A stretch of 64,000 nt of DNA from Chelatococcus sp. YT9 (GTDB lineage: Bacteria > Pseudomonadota > Alphaproteobacteria > Rhizobiales > Beijerinckiaceae): positions 2,860,501-2,924,500 of the forward strand of contig NZ_JAHBRW010000001.1 of NCBI RefSeq assembly GCF_018398315.1, in the 5' to 3' direction. The position numbers were made by a program, and so were the translations under genes. Under the pieces are notes generated by a model, which did not search any database, had not been told where the DNA came from, and saw nothing but the letters and a program-made list of their open reading frames with translations. Below, in pieces: positions 10,199 through 18,894 of this stretch; the first letter of the stretch is position 1; every line of letters begins with the position of its first letter.

Positions 10199-10903
10199 AT
10201 GAGGCTCAATCGTCGGTCGTTGTTGGCTGTGCCCGCCCTCGGGTTCGTAGCAGCCGCGCTGGGACGGGCGGTCAGCGGAACCCCAGCTTCCGGAGCGACG
10301 GGAAGGGATGCGATGACGGAGAGCTTTCTGAAGGCCGCGGCGCGCGGCGACACAGGGACCTTGCGCCGTCTTATCGGTGAGGGTGCCCCGGTCGACAGCC
10401 GCGACGGACGCGGCCGCACGGCGCTCCTTCTTGCGACGATCGCTGACGCGCCCGAAGCCGCACGTCTCCTGATCGCGTCTGGCGCGGATGTGAACGCGCA
10501 GGATGACCAACTGGACAGTCCCTATCTCTATGCAGGGGCGGCGGGGCGCCTGGAGATCCTCAAGATGACGCTGGCGGCGGGCGCCAATCTCGGAAGCACG
10601 AATCGCTACGGCGGCACGGCTTTGATCCCAGCCTGCGAACGCGGCCATGTGGCGGTGGTGAAGCTGCTGCTGGAGAGCGGCGTTGACGTGGACCATGTCA
10701 ATCGGCTCGGCTGGACGGGCCTGCTCGAGGCCGTGATCCTTGGTAATGGCGGGCCAGCGCATATCGAGATCGTGCAGCTGCTGGTTGATGAAGGTGCCGA
10801 CGTCAACCTTGCGGATCGCGATGGGGTGACGCCTTTGCAGCACGCGCGGCGCAAGGGGCAGGCCGAGATCGTTAGGATTCTTGAACGCGCCGGCGGCCGC
10901 TGA
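10199..10903 (+). CDS. Tat-exported ankyrin-repeat protein
   Basis: The 234-residue product has an N-terminus with a twin-arginine motif (RLNRRSLLAVPALGF) and a hydrophobic stretch ending near residue 30, suggesting Tat export to the periplasm. From about residue 40 it consists of five to six ankyrin repeats of about 33 residues, with repeated LLIASGADVNAQD-like and GTALIPACERGHV-like segments. Ankyrin domains bind proteins; no enzymatic domain is visible. I chose ATG 10199 because AAGGGG lies upstream and the Tat motif then sits at the start. The next gene is an HtrA-type protease, so a joint envelope role is possible but unproven. Confidence 0.8.
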   Translation: MRLNRRSLLAVPALGFVAAALGRAVSGTPASGATGRDAMTESFLKAAARGDTGTLRRLIGEGAPVDSRDGRGRTALLLATIADAPEAARLLIASGADVNAQDDQLDSPYLYAGAAGRLEILKMTLAAGANLGSTNRYGGTALIPACERGHVAVVKLLLESGVDVDHVNRLGWTGLLEAVILGNGGPAHIEIVQLLVDEGADVNLADRDGVTPLQHARRKGQAEIVRILERAGGR

Positions 10904-10989
10904 GGAGAGGCAAATGCGCCAGACTGCCGCGCTTTGCGCGCAATCTCGGAGCAGCATATAGCTCTGGCACGACAACAGGAATTTTGCCG

Positions 10990-12393
10990 ATGCTTCGTAC
11001 TTTCGCTTGTGCTTCAGCGCTCGCCTTGTTGCTGACGTCGTTGCCGGCAACAGCCCAGCAGCGCACGGTGCCCGAGAACCGCGCCCAGGTGCAGTTCTCG
11101 CTGTCGCCCGTGGTCAAGCAGGTGACCCCCGCGGTGGTCAATGTCTATGGCGCGCGGGTTGAAAAGCGGCCGCAAAACCCTTTCTTCGACGATCCGTTCT
11201 TCCGGCGTTTTTTCGGCGATGACGGTTTCGGCGTGCCGCAGGACCGGGTGCAGCGCTCGCTCGGTTCCGGTGTGATCGTTGACGCGACTGGGCTCGTCAT
11301 CACCAACAACCACGTCATCGAGAACATGACGGAGGTTAAGGTTGCCTTGGCGGACAAGCGCGAGTTCGAGGCGGAGATCGTGCTGCGCGACCCTCGCAGT
11401 GATCTCGCCGTGCTGCGGATGAAGGGTAAGGGGCCGTTCCCCACCGCACCGCTGGGCAGTGACGACACCATGGAAGTGGGCGACTTCGTCATCGCGATCG
11501 GCAATCCGTTCGGTGTCGGCCAGACCGTCACCCAGGGCATCGTCTCGGCGCTCGCCCGCACGCAGGTGGGTATCAGCGACTTCCAGTCCTTCATCCAGAC
11601 CGACGCGGCGATCAATCCCGGCAATTCCGGTGGGCCGCTGGTCGATGCGACCGGACATGTGATCGGCATCAACACCGCGATCTTCTCGCGTTCCGGCGGC
11701 AGCATGGGCATCGGTTTCGCGGTGCCGGCGGCAATGGTGCGCACGGTTCTCGCCTCCGCCAAGGAGGGTGGCAAGTCGGTGCGGCGTCCCTGGTTCGGGG
11801 GACGGCTGCAGACGGTGTCGGCGGACATTGCAGAGAGCATGGGCATGGACCGGCCCACCGGGGCGCTGGTTGTCGCGATCCTGCCAGGCAGCCCGGCAGG
11901 TGCGGCCGGCCTCAAGGCGGGTGATGTGATCGTCGCGGTCGATGGGCAACCGGTCGAGGATCCAGACGGCTTCGGATACCGCTTCGCAACCCGACCCTTG
12001 GGAGGGCGCACAAGCCTCACCATCCTGCGCAGCGGCAAGCGTTCGGATGTTTCGTTGGAGCTCGCGGCAGCTCCGGAGAAGCCCGCCCGGGATCCCGTGA
12101 CGATCGCCAGCAATTCGCCGCTCCGTGGCGCGACAATCGTCAATCTGTCGCCGGCCGTCGCGGAGGAGCTGTCACTCCAGGGGCTAGGCAAGGGCGTCGT
12201 GCTCCAAGAGCTTGAGCAGGGCTCCGCAGCGCAGCGCCTCGGCTTCCAGGCCGGAGACGCGATCCTGGCCGTCAACGGCAGGGAAGTCGAGACCACGCGT
12301 GACCTTGACAGTGCGATGCGCAGCCGCGCGAACTATTGGCAGATTACCATCAATCGCAAGGGACAGGTGTTCACCACCGTGTTCGGCGGCTGA
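10990..12393 (+). CDS. degP: HtrA/DegP-family periplasmic serine endoprotease
   Basis: This 467-residue protein has a signal peptide (residues 1-23, cut after TAQ) followed by a trypsin-like domain with the complete triad His108 (ITNNHVI), Asp138 (SDLAVL) and Ser213 (NPGNSGGP). Two PDZ domains follow, roughly residues 260-360 and 375-460. HtrA proteases degrade or refold damaged periplasmic proteins. The region FFDDPFFRRFFG is the usual Do-family linker before the protease domain. The start is ATG 10990; an in-frame TTG lies six bases upstream. Whether it is DegP-, DegQ- or DegS-like in function cannot be told from the sequence. Confidence 0.93.
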   Translation: MLRTFACASALALLLTSLPATAQQRTVPENRAQVQFSLSPVVKQVTPAVVNVYGARVEKRPQNPFFDDPFFRRFFGDDGFGVPQDRVQRSLGSGVIVDATGLVITNNHVIENMTEVKVALADKREFEAEIVLRDPRSDLAVLRMKGKGPFPTAPLGSDDTMEVGDFVIAIGNPFGVGQTVTQGIVSALARTQVGISDFQSFIQTDAAINPGNSGGPLVDATGHVIGINTAIFSRSGGSMGIGFAVPAAMVRTVLASAKEGGKSVRRPWFGGRLQTVSADIAESMGMDRPTGALVVAILPGSPAGAAGLKAGDVIVAVDGQPVEDPDGFGYRFATRPLGGRTSLTILRSGKRSDVSLELAAAPEKPARDPVTIASNSPLRGATIVNLSPAVAEELSLQGLGKGVVLQELEQGSAAQRLGFQAGDAILAVNGREVETTRDLDSAMRSRANYWQITINRKGQVFTTVFGG

Positions 12394-12458
12394 TCGGCGC
12401 GCTGTCACGCTCGCTAGGGACTGGGACAGATCCATGTCATTGCTGTCTGATCGCTTCC

Positions 12459-13772
12459 ATGTCTGATCTCTTCGCATCAGCGGGCCTCGACCGCGGGGCG
12501 CCCCGGCCGCTGGCGGATCGCTTGCGTCCGCAGCGCCTCAGTGAAGTTGTCGGTCAGGATCATCTCGTCGGGCCGGACGGCGCGCTCACGCGCCTGCTCC
12601 GATCCGGCTCAATCGGGAGCCTCATCTTCTGGGGACCACCTGGAACGGGCAAGACGACCGTGGCGCGATTGCTCGCCCACGAGACGGATCTCGTGTTCGA
12701 ACCCATGTCAGCGATCTTCTCGGGCGTCGGAGACTTGAAGAAGACCTTCGACGTCGCGCGTGGCCGCCGGGCGGTCGGGCAGGGCACCCTGTTGTTCGTC
12801 GATGAGATCCATCGCTTCAATCGGGCTCAACTCGATGCCTTCCTGCCGGTGATGGAGGATGGCACGATCACGCTCGTCGGCGCGACGACGGAAAATCCGT
12901 CTTTCGAGCTGAATGCCGCGCTTTTGTCGCGGGCCCGGGTCATGACCTTCCGCGCCCTTGATGAGAATGCGATTCAGGGATTGCTCGCAAGAGCCGAGGA
13001 AATCGAGGGAAAACCGCTTCCGCTCGACGAGGGAGCGAGGCTTGCGCTGGTCCATATGGCCGACGGCGACGGGCGGGCGTCGTTGACGCTCGCGGAGGAA
13101 ATCTGGCGGGCTGCGGGCGAGGGAGAAGTATTCACCGCCGCTGCGCTGCAGGAGGTGGTGCAGCGGCGCGCGCCCATTTACGACAAGGCGCAGGAAGGGC
13201 ACTACAACCTCATCTCCGCGCTGCACAAGACCATCCGCGGATCAGACCCGGACGCCGCGCTCTACTATCTCGCGCGCATGCTCGATGCGGGAGAGGATCC
13301 GTTGTTCCTCGCCCGCCGTCTGGTGCGCATGGCAGTGGAAGACATCGGGCTCGCCGATCCCCAGGCGCTGGTCGTCGCCAATGCGGCGAAGGATGCCTAT
13401 GATTTCCTCGGCACGCCCGAGGGAGAGCTCGCGCTGGCGCAGACGGTGATCTATCTTGCGACCGCTCCGAAATCGAACGCCGCCTACAAGGCCTTCAGCG
13501 CCGCAAAGGCCGTCGCGAAGCAGGGCGGCTCGCTGATGCCGCCCAAGGTCATTCTCAACGCGCCAACCCGCTTCATGAAAGGTGAGGGCTATGGTGCGGG
13601 CTATGCCTATGACCATGACGAGCCCGATGCGTTCTCGGGCCAGGACTATTGGCCCGAAGCGCTCGGGCGCCAACACTTCTACGAGCCGGTCGAGCGCGGA
13701 TTCGAGCGGGAGATCCGCAAGCGGCTCGACTGGTGGGAGAAGCTCAGGAGCGAGCGGCGAAGCCAGTCATGA
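12459..13772 (+). CDS. rarA: Replication-associated recombination protein A (RarA/MgsA AAA+ ATPase)
   Basis: The 437-residue AAA+ protein has RPQRLSEVVGQDHLVGP near residues 22-38, Walker A GPPGTGKT near 58-65 and Walker B LLFVDEIHRFN near 112-122. The C-terminal half has the MgsA/RarA tetramerisation signature (YYLARMLDAGEDPLFLARRL). RarA acts at stalled replication forks. The ATG at 12459 matches the family start; the frame stays open upstream but without family similarity. It lies 65 bases after the protease gene. Confidence 0.95.
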   Translation: MSDLFASAGLDRGAPRPLADRLRPQRLSEVVGQDHLVGPDGALTRLLRSGSIGSLIFWGPPGTGKTTVARLLAHETDLVFEPMSAIFSGVGDLKKTFDVARGRRAVGQGTLLFVDEIHRFNRAQLDAFLPVMEDGTITLVGATTENPSFELNAALLSRARVMTFRALDENAIQGLLARAEEIEGKPLPLDEGARLALVHMADGDGRASLTLAEEIWRAAGEGEVFTAAALQEVVQRRAPIYDKAQEGHYNLISALHKTIRGSDPDAALYYLARMLDAGEDPLFLARRLVRMAVEDIGLADPQALVVANAAKDAYDFLGTPEGELALAQTVIYLATAPKSNAAYKAFSAAKAVAKQGGSLMPPKVILNAPTRFMKGEGYGAGYAYDHDEPDAFSGQDYWPEALGRQHFYEPVERGFEREIRKRLDWWEKLRSERRSQS

Positions 13773-13777
13773 GGTTC

Positions 13778-14140
13778 TCAGCAACGCTTGGCCTGGATCA
13801 AGCCTGTCAGCACACGGTTCCGGGCTTCGAGGGCCTCGATCTCCGCTTTCTCATAGCTTTTCAGATCCATGAAGAACAAGGCAGGCAGAAAGATCAGCGC
13901 TCCTGCCGCAATAGCGGCGTTCTTGCCATTGTTGGTCGCGCGTTCGCTGATCTTGGTGGAAATCTGCGTCGCGTTAGCCTGATACTCCGCCAGGAGCAAG
14001 GGACAGGAGCTCGTGGCATCCGTTAGAGACGTTGCGGCGATGGGGTGCGCTTCGCGTCCCCCGCAGCCGCCGAGCAATAGTATTGGCACCATAAAGGCTA
14101 TGATTTTCACGAGAGAATCCCACAAAGACTGATCCCTCAT
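13778..14140 (-). CDS. Small putative lipoprotein of unknown function
   Basis: A 120-residue reading frame on the minus strand has a lipobox LLGGC at about residues 22-26, a hydrophilic middle and a hydrophobic segment (AAIAAGALIFLPALFFM) near residues 75-91. It ends with a charged helix and a cysteine. A GTG at 14110 with GGGA upstream is an alternative start and would give a more typical lipoprotein signal (VKIIAFMVPILLLGGC). It converges with rarA, whose stop lies five bases away. I do not recognise a family; a periplasmic membrane-attached protein is inferred. Confidence 0.65.
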   Translation of the reverse strand: MRDQSLWDSLVKIIAFMVPILLLGGCGGREAHPIAATSLTDATSSCPLLLAEYQANATQISTKISERATNNGKNAAIAAGALIFLPALFFMDLKSYEKAEIEALEARNRVLTGLIQAKRC

Positions 14141-14273
14141 GGATCACGGCGATGCTCTCGCTTCGACGCACCGCGCGTGGGGAGGCTTGCGTTTCCTGCC
14201 TTACCTGCGTGCTGGTCGTGGCCGCTCCGGCGCGCTAAACGAAGGACAGCGTCACGTCGATCGAGGGCTTTTC

Positions 14274-14657
14274 ATGCAATCGCTGCTGCTCGTTTTTCTC
14301 GGCGCGGGGCTCGGGGGGTGCCTTCGGCATATCGTCAGCGCAGGTATTGGCCGGCTTCTCGGGGCGCAATTCCCCTGGGGAATTTTCGTCATCAACGTGA
14401 CGGGGTCGTTCGCGATGGGGCTCGTCGCTGGTTGGCTTGCGTTCAAGTCAGAGGTCGGCTGGTCGCAGCCCGCGCGTTTGTTCATGGCGACCGGCGTGCT
14501 GGGAGGCTATACGACTTTTTCGTCCTTTTCCCTCGATGCCGTGGTGCTATGGGAGCGGGGTGAATGGATCCCGGCCCTGGGCTATGTCCTGGGCTCTGTT
14601 GTCATTTCGATTCTGGCGCTCGCTGCGGGGCTTGCCATTGTCCGGAACCTTGCGTGA
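14274..14657 (+). CDS. crcB: Fluoride channel CrcB/FluC
   Basis: This 127-residue four-helix membrane protein belongs to the FluC family of dual-topology dimeric fluoride exporters. It contains GLGGCLRH near residue 12, NVTGSFAMG near 41-49 and the signature GGYTTFSSFSLD near 75-86. ATG 14274 gives the family length; the open frame extends upstream without similarity. I looked for a fluoride riboswitch in the preceding 130 bases and could not recognise one. The rluC-like gene follows after nine bases. Confidence 0.93.
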   Translation: MQSLLLVFLGAGLGGCLRHIVSAGIGRLLGAQFPWGIFVINVTGSFAMGLVAGWLAFKSEVGWSQPARLFMATGVLGGYTTFSSFSLDAVVLWERGEWIPALGYVLGSVVISILALAAGLAIVRNLA

Positions 14658-14666
14658 GAGTTTTGC

Positions 14667-16217
14667 ATGAGTGAGAACAAGGGTAGGCCGCCGCGCGGCC
14701 GAAGTGGTGGCTCGAAAGGGCAGGGTGGCGGTTCCACCTTCGGGCATTCGTCGTCGCGAGGCGCCGGTTCCAAGCGCTACCCCGCGCCGAAAGGAACCTA
14801 TGCCCAAAAGGGCACGTCCGCATCCAGGGCGGCGTCTGCGCCGACGCGGGCAGCTGCGCCCAAGGCTGCAACCGTCGGCCAGCAGCGCCTTGGGCGCTCT
14901 GCCAACAGCGAGCGGTTGGAGAGCTATAGCGAAACCGAAGCCTTCGAAGCAAGCTCTGCCAAGCCGCGCCAGCGTTCCTCCCGGCCAGCGGGGCGGACGC
15001 CCCGGCCGGGTGTGGCTGATCGTCGTTCGCGCTCGGCGGATGATATGACAACGGGTACCCTGAAGCGCAGCCATGGCGATGGTCCGGAGACCGCCGGGGG
15101 ACGTCGCCCGCATGATGAGAAGCCCACTCGCAAGACCCCGGTTCAGGCGCGGGCCGGCTCCCCAGTTTCCCGTGTGTCGCCCAAGCAGAAGCAAAAGGCG
15201 GAAGCCTCCGAGACCTTGGCGACCGGCGTGCAGACCCTCGTCGTGACACCAGACGAGGCGGACATGCGCGTCGACCGCTTCCTCGTGGCGCGGTTCCCGC
15301 AACTCGCCTTCACCCATATTCAGCGCATCGTGCGCAAGGGCGAACTGCGCATCGACGGCAAGCGGGCCAAGCCCAATGAGCGGTTGGCGGCTGGCCAATC
15401 CGTCCGCATCCCGCCGCTCAAGCTCGAGGAGCGGAAGGCGCCTGTGCGCGCTGCCGGCAGGGATCAGGCGGATACGGAGTTTCTGAAGTCCATCACATTA
15501 TATGAAGATGGTGATGTGATGGTTCTCAACAAGCCGATGGGACTAGCCGTCCAGGGCGGCTCTGGCACCACGCGGCATGTCGATGGCTTGCTCGAGGCCT
15601 TACGTGATGCCGACGGCCAGAAGCCCCGTCTCGTGCACCGCCTCGACAAGGACACGGCCGGTTGCCTCGTCATCGCTAAGACGCGGCTCGCTGCGGCCAC
15701 GCTCGCGAAGACCTTCCGGTCACGCTCCGCCCGCAAGGTCTACTGGGCGCTGGTAGCGGGCGTACCCCGCGTTAAGCAGGGCCGCATCTCCACTTATCTG
15801 GCGAAGGAGGAAGCCATCGACGGCGATGCCCGCATGCGCGTGGCGCGGCATGGCGACGACGGCGCCAGCCACGCGGTGACCTATTACGCCCTGGTGGATA
15901 CCATGGCGCAGAAACTCGCCTGGCTCTCGCTGAAGCCGGTCACGGGGCGCACACACCAACTGCGCGCGCATACCGCTCATATCGGCCATCCCATCGTCGG
16001 CGATCCCAAATATTTCGATATCGAGAACTGGGAACTGCCCGGCGGCATCCAGAAGAAGCTGCATCTCCTGGCGCGACGCATCGTCATTCCGCATCCGCGC
16101 ACGGGCAAACCCATTGATGTCACGGCACCTCTGCCGCCGCATATGCAGCAGACGTGGAATCTTCTTGGGTTTGATACAAGCCTCTACGACCCGATCGTCG
16201 AAGCGCCGGAGGAGTAA
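14667..16217 (+). CDS. rluC: RluC/RluD-family 23S rRNA pseudouridine synthase with long basic N-terminal extension
   Basis: The 516-residue protein has three parts. Residues 1-190 are low-complexity and rich in Ser, Arg, Gly, Ala and Lys, without a recognisable domain. About residues 196-250 form an S4 RNA-binding domain (DMRVDRFLVARFPQL). The rest is the pseudouridine synthase domain, with the catalytic aspartate Asp327 in HRLDKDTAG. It converts uridines in 23S rRNA to pseudouridine. Typical RluC proteins have about 320 residues, so the N-terminal extension is the odd feature. The exact target uridines are inferred from family membership. Confidence 0.88.
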   Translation: MSENKGRPPRGRSGGSKGQGGGSTFGHSSSRGAGSKRYPAPKGTYAQKGTSASRAASAPTRAAAPKAATVGQQRLGRSANSERLESYSETEAFEASSAKPRQRSSRPAGRTPRPGVADRRSRSADDMTTGTLKRSHGDGPETAGGRRPHDEKPTRKTPVQARAGSPVSRVSPKQKQKAEASETLATGVQTLVVTPDEADMRVDRFLVARFPQLAFTHIQRIVRKGELRIDGKRAKPNERLAAGQSVRIPPLKLEERKAPVRAAGRDQADTEFLKSITLYEDGDVMVLNKPMGLAVQGGSGTTRHVDGLLEALRDADGQKPRLVHRLDKDTAGCLVIAKTRLAAATLAKTFRSRSARKVYWALVAGVPRVKQGRISTYLAKEEAIDGDARMRVARHGDDGASHAVTYYALVDTMAQKLAWLSLKPVTGRTHQLRAHTAHIGHPIVGDPKYFDIENWELPGGIQKKLHLLARRIVIPHPRTGKPIDVTAPLPPHMQQTWNLLGFDTSLYDPIVEAPEE

Positions 16218-16336
16218 GGTCTACTCATAGGGATTGCCGGGGAAGCGTGGCGAGTTGCAACGCAATCAACGTGCCTTGCTTAGACGATAGCCGGTGGAAG
16301 GGATCTTTTCGCCCCACCAGGTGAGGAGATTCCAGT

Positions 16337-17296
16337 ATGATTTCTCTGTTGAGGCATATCGTCTTGGCGATGTTGCTTGTGCCCGCCGGCGTTGCACAGG
16401 CGCGCGATGTAGAAGCGACGCGCCAAGCAGACTTCAAAGCCGATCGGTGGCATTTCTCGGTTTATTCCGGCTATCTGACAGGGCAGGCGACGGAGCTTTT
16501 ATTTGATGGCGACGCGAAGGCCAGTCAGCTCAACTGGCAGATCGACAAGGCGCTTGTGCTGGGCGGCTCGGCCAGTTTCAGTCCGCTGGACTGGCTGACC
16601 CTTTCCCTGGGCGCTTGGACCGGCGTTGCCCATTCTGGCGCCGTAGACGATTTTGACTGGTCGAACGGCTATGCTGGTTTCGAGTCTTGGACAGACTGGT
16701 CGAATGGCAGGACGACCATGCCACGCGCCGTCCAGCTCGACCTTAACCTTGCCGCTCGGCTCTGGGAACATGCGGGCTTCCGGCTATCCGTGCTGGGAGG
16801 CTACAAGGAGCTTCATTTCAAATGGAAAGATTACGGTGGCTCATTCGTCTATAGTCACGATGGTTTCAGAGATGAAACGGGGGTGATTTCGGACGATCTT
16901 GGCATCACATACAGGCAAGATTGGCATATCCCCTATATGGGTCTCCGCGCACAATACGAGTTTGCTCGTTGGTCGCTGTCGGTAGACCTTACAGGAAGTC
17001 TATTCGGCTGGGGATCCGCCGTCGATCATCACATCTATCGCGCGCTAGTATCTCCCCAGAACTTCCGTGATGTGCGGATGATCGGCGCGAGCCTTGCCGC
17101 GGAATATCGCTTGGCGGATAATTTTTCGTTGGTGGCGAAGGCGGACTATCAACGTGTGGGAGAGGGGCGGGGATCTGTTGCGCTTTACGGATTCGACCGC
17201 GAGTCCGACGATTTCGGGTTTGATCATTGCCGCGACTGTGCCGGCGCATCCCTTGAGATGGCGATCTTCTCCGTTGGGCTCAAGGCGAGTTGGTGA
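16337..17296 (+). CDS. Omptin-family outer-membrane aspartyl protease
   Basis: The 319-residue protein has a signal peptide (residues 1-22, cut near AQA) and the omptin fold pattern: SVYSGYLTGQATELLFD (41-57), SQLNWQID (63-70), PYMGLRAQYEF (199-209) and a C-terminus of alternating hydrophobic residues ending in Trp. The catalytic positions of OmpT are all present: Asp105 and Asp107 in VDDFDW, and Asp230 and His232 in VDHH. Omptins are ten-strand beta-barrel proteases cutting at basic residues outside the cell; they need LPS. They are best known from enterobacteria, so finding one here is notable. A GAGGAGATTCCAGT lies upstream of the ATG. Confidence 0.88.
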   Translation: MISLLRHIVLAMLLVPAGVAQARDVEATRQADFKADRWHFSVYSGYLTGQATELLFDGDAKASQLNWQIDKALVLGGSASFSPLDWLTLSLGAWTGVAHSGAVDDFDWSNGYAGFESWTDWSNGRTTMPRAVQLDLNLAARLWEHAGFRLSVLGGYKELHFKWKDYGGSFVYSHDGFRDETGVISDDLGITYRQDWHIPYMGLRAQYEFARWSLSVDLTGSLFGWGSAVDHHIYRALVSPQNFRDVRMIGASLAAEYRLADNFSLVAKADYQRVGEGRGSVALYGFDRESDDFGFDHCRDCAGASLEMAIFSVGLKASW

Positions 17297-17420
17297 GCGG
17301 GATCACAAACATGGAGAACAACAGGCCTTGACCTTGCCACGGGGCAAGCGTCGACCATCTGCGATAGATCGCGTCCGGACCTGTCTTGCGACGAGATCAA
17401 AGCTGATAATGGGAGCCTCT

Positions 17421-17801
17421 ATGCCACTGAGAATGCAACTTCTCGCCGCAGTTGCCCTGATGCCACTGGCCGCCCAGCCCGCGTTCGCGCAGCCGGCCAA
17501 TCCTCATGCCGGTCATGGCGCGCCCGCGCAGGCCGCGCCCACCGCATCACCGTCCACGAAGGCCTATGAGGCGGCCAACGCCGCGATGCATGGCGCGATG
17601 AGCATTCCCTATACGGGAAACGCCGACGTGGATTTTGTCCGCCAGATGATCCCGCATCACGAGGGCGCCGTGGCCATGGCGAAGATCGTGCTGGAGCACG
17701 GCAAGGACCCGGAGATCCGTAAGCTCGCGGAGGAGATCGTCGCCGCTCAGGACAAGGAAATCGCCTTCATGCGCGGCTGGCTCGCCAAACAGGGTCAGTG
17801 A
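17421..17801 (+). CDS. DUF305-family secreted protein
   Basis: The 126-residue protein has a signal peptide (about residues 1-23, cut near AFA) and a His/Ala/Pro-rich linker (NPHAGHGAPAQAAP). The DUF305 core carries DFVRQMIPHHEGAVAMAKI near residues 71-89, in which His and Met could bind a metal. Ferritin-like DUF305 proteins are often linked to copper handling, but the function is not established. I chose ATG 17421 because GGGAG lies six bases upstream; an ATG 12 bases earlier is possible. Confidence 0.88.
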   Translation: MPLRMQLLAAVALMPLAAQPAFAQPANPHAGHGAPAQAAPTASPSTKAYEAANAAMHGAMSIPYTGNADVDFVRQMIPHHEGAVAMAKIVLEHGKDPEIRKLAEEIVAAQDKEIAFMRGWLAKQGQ

Positions 17802-17956
17802 GAGGGAACGTGCGCCGAGAGCGTTTGAGCCATGGCGGAGGGCGCCTTTGCGACGCTTCTCCCATTCCGCTTCTCAGACGATCCTTGGCCGATAGGCGAG
17901 ATCGCGGTTAAAGAAAGGAATGTCACCAGCCTTGCGCCGATAAGGACAACTTTCTC

Positions 17957-18685
17957 ATGCCGTCTGAATCGCTTTCCCCCGATCTTCCGAAGCGCTTCTA
18001 CACCGTGGCGGGTGTGGATGCGCGGCCGGATGGCTTCGCGCTGGTGCTCGACGGGCGGGGCGCGCGGACGCCGGGGCGTAAGTCGCTTCAGTTTCCGACG
18101 TCCGCCCTCGCCGAGGCAGTCGCGGCCGAGTGGGCGGCTCAGGAGGGCGTGATCGATCCGCGCCAGATGCCGCTGACGCGACTTGCCAATTCGGCCATTG
18201 ACGGCGTGGCTGACAATGGCGAGGCAGTTGCCGCCGAGATCGTCCGCTATGCGGGCTCCGATCTCCTGTGCTACAGGGCCGACCATCCCGAGAAGCTCGT
18301 CACGCGCCAGACAGCGCTGTGGGACCCTGTGCTCGCTTGGGCCAAGGCGGAGCTTGGCGCGCGCTTCATTCTCGCCGAGGGAGTGATGCATGTCGAGCAG
18401 CCGGCGGCCGCTCTGGAGGCGGTGGCGGCGCGGGTGGAACGCTATACCGAGCCCTTCGCCTTGGCCGCGCTCAATGTGATGACGACTCTCAGCGGCTCGG
18501 TGCTGCTGGCTCTCGCGGTCGCCGAAGGTCATCTCTCGCCGGCAGAGGCGTGGACCGCGGCCCATGTGGACGAGGATTCCCAGATCGAGGTCTGGGGGGA
18601 GGATGAGGAAGCCAGCGCTCGCCGTGAAGCGCGTTGGCTCGACTTCGCCGCCGCCGCCCGCCTGTTCGCGCTGTCGCGGACGTGA
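17957..18685 (+). CDS. ATP12-family F1-ATPase assembly chaperone
   Basis: This 242-residue protein matches the ATP12 family, with KRFYTVAGVDARPDGFALVL near residues 12-31 and PLTRLANSAIDGVADN near 73-88. The C-terminal half has VMTTLSGSVLLALAVAEG and DEDSQIEVWGEDEEA. In mitochondria ATP12 binds the alpha subunit of F1 during assembly of ATP synthase; an equivalent role in alphaproteobacteria is inferred. It stands alone on the plus strand between the DUF305 gene and the convergent glycosyltransferase. Confidence 0.92.
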   Translation: MPSESLSPDLPKRFYTVAGVDARPDGFALVLDGRGARTPGRKSLQFPTSALAEAVAAEWAAQEGVIDPRQMPLTRLANSAIDGVADNGEAVAAEIVRYAGSDLLCYRADHPEKLVTRQTALWDPVLAWAKAELGARFILAEGVMHVEQPAAALEAVAARVERYTEPFALAALNVMTTLSGSVLLALAVAEGHLSPAEAWTAAHVDEDSQIEVWGEDEEASARREARWLDFAAAARLFALSRT

Positions 18686-18894
18686 TCAGAGCGAGCCCGG
18701 CAGCGCGCTGATTTCACACCGAAGCTCTGGGTCATTCTGGGGCGGCCGAAGGGGCGAGCCCTGAACCCATGATCACTGCGGCAAATTATGGAGGTGTCGG
18801 CCCGAAGCCTCCTTTTGGCTGCCGTCGTGTTCATGGGTGCCGGGCTCCTCGCTGACGCGAGATCCGGAAGCACGGCCCACGACCGGGCGCCGCC

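Noticed and set aside
14139-14273. Possible fluoride riboswitch upstream of crcB
   Set aside because: A GGCGATG occurs near 14151 as in crcB-motif RNAs, but I could not find the other conserved parts or the expected pseudoknot pairing.
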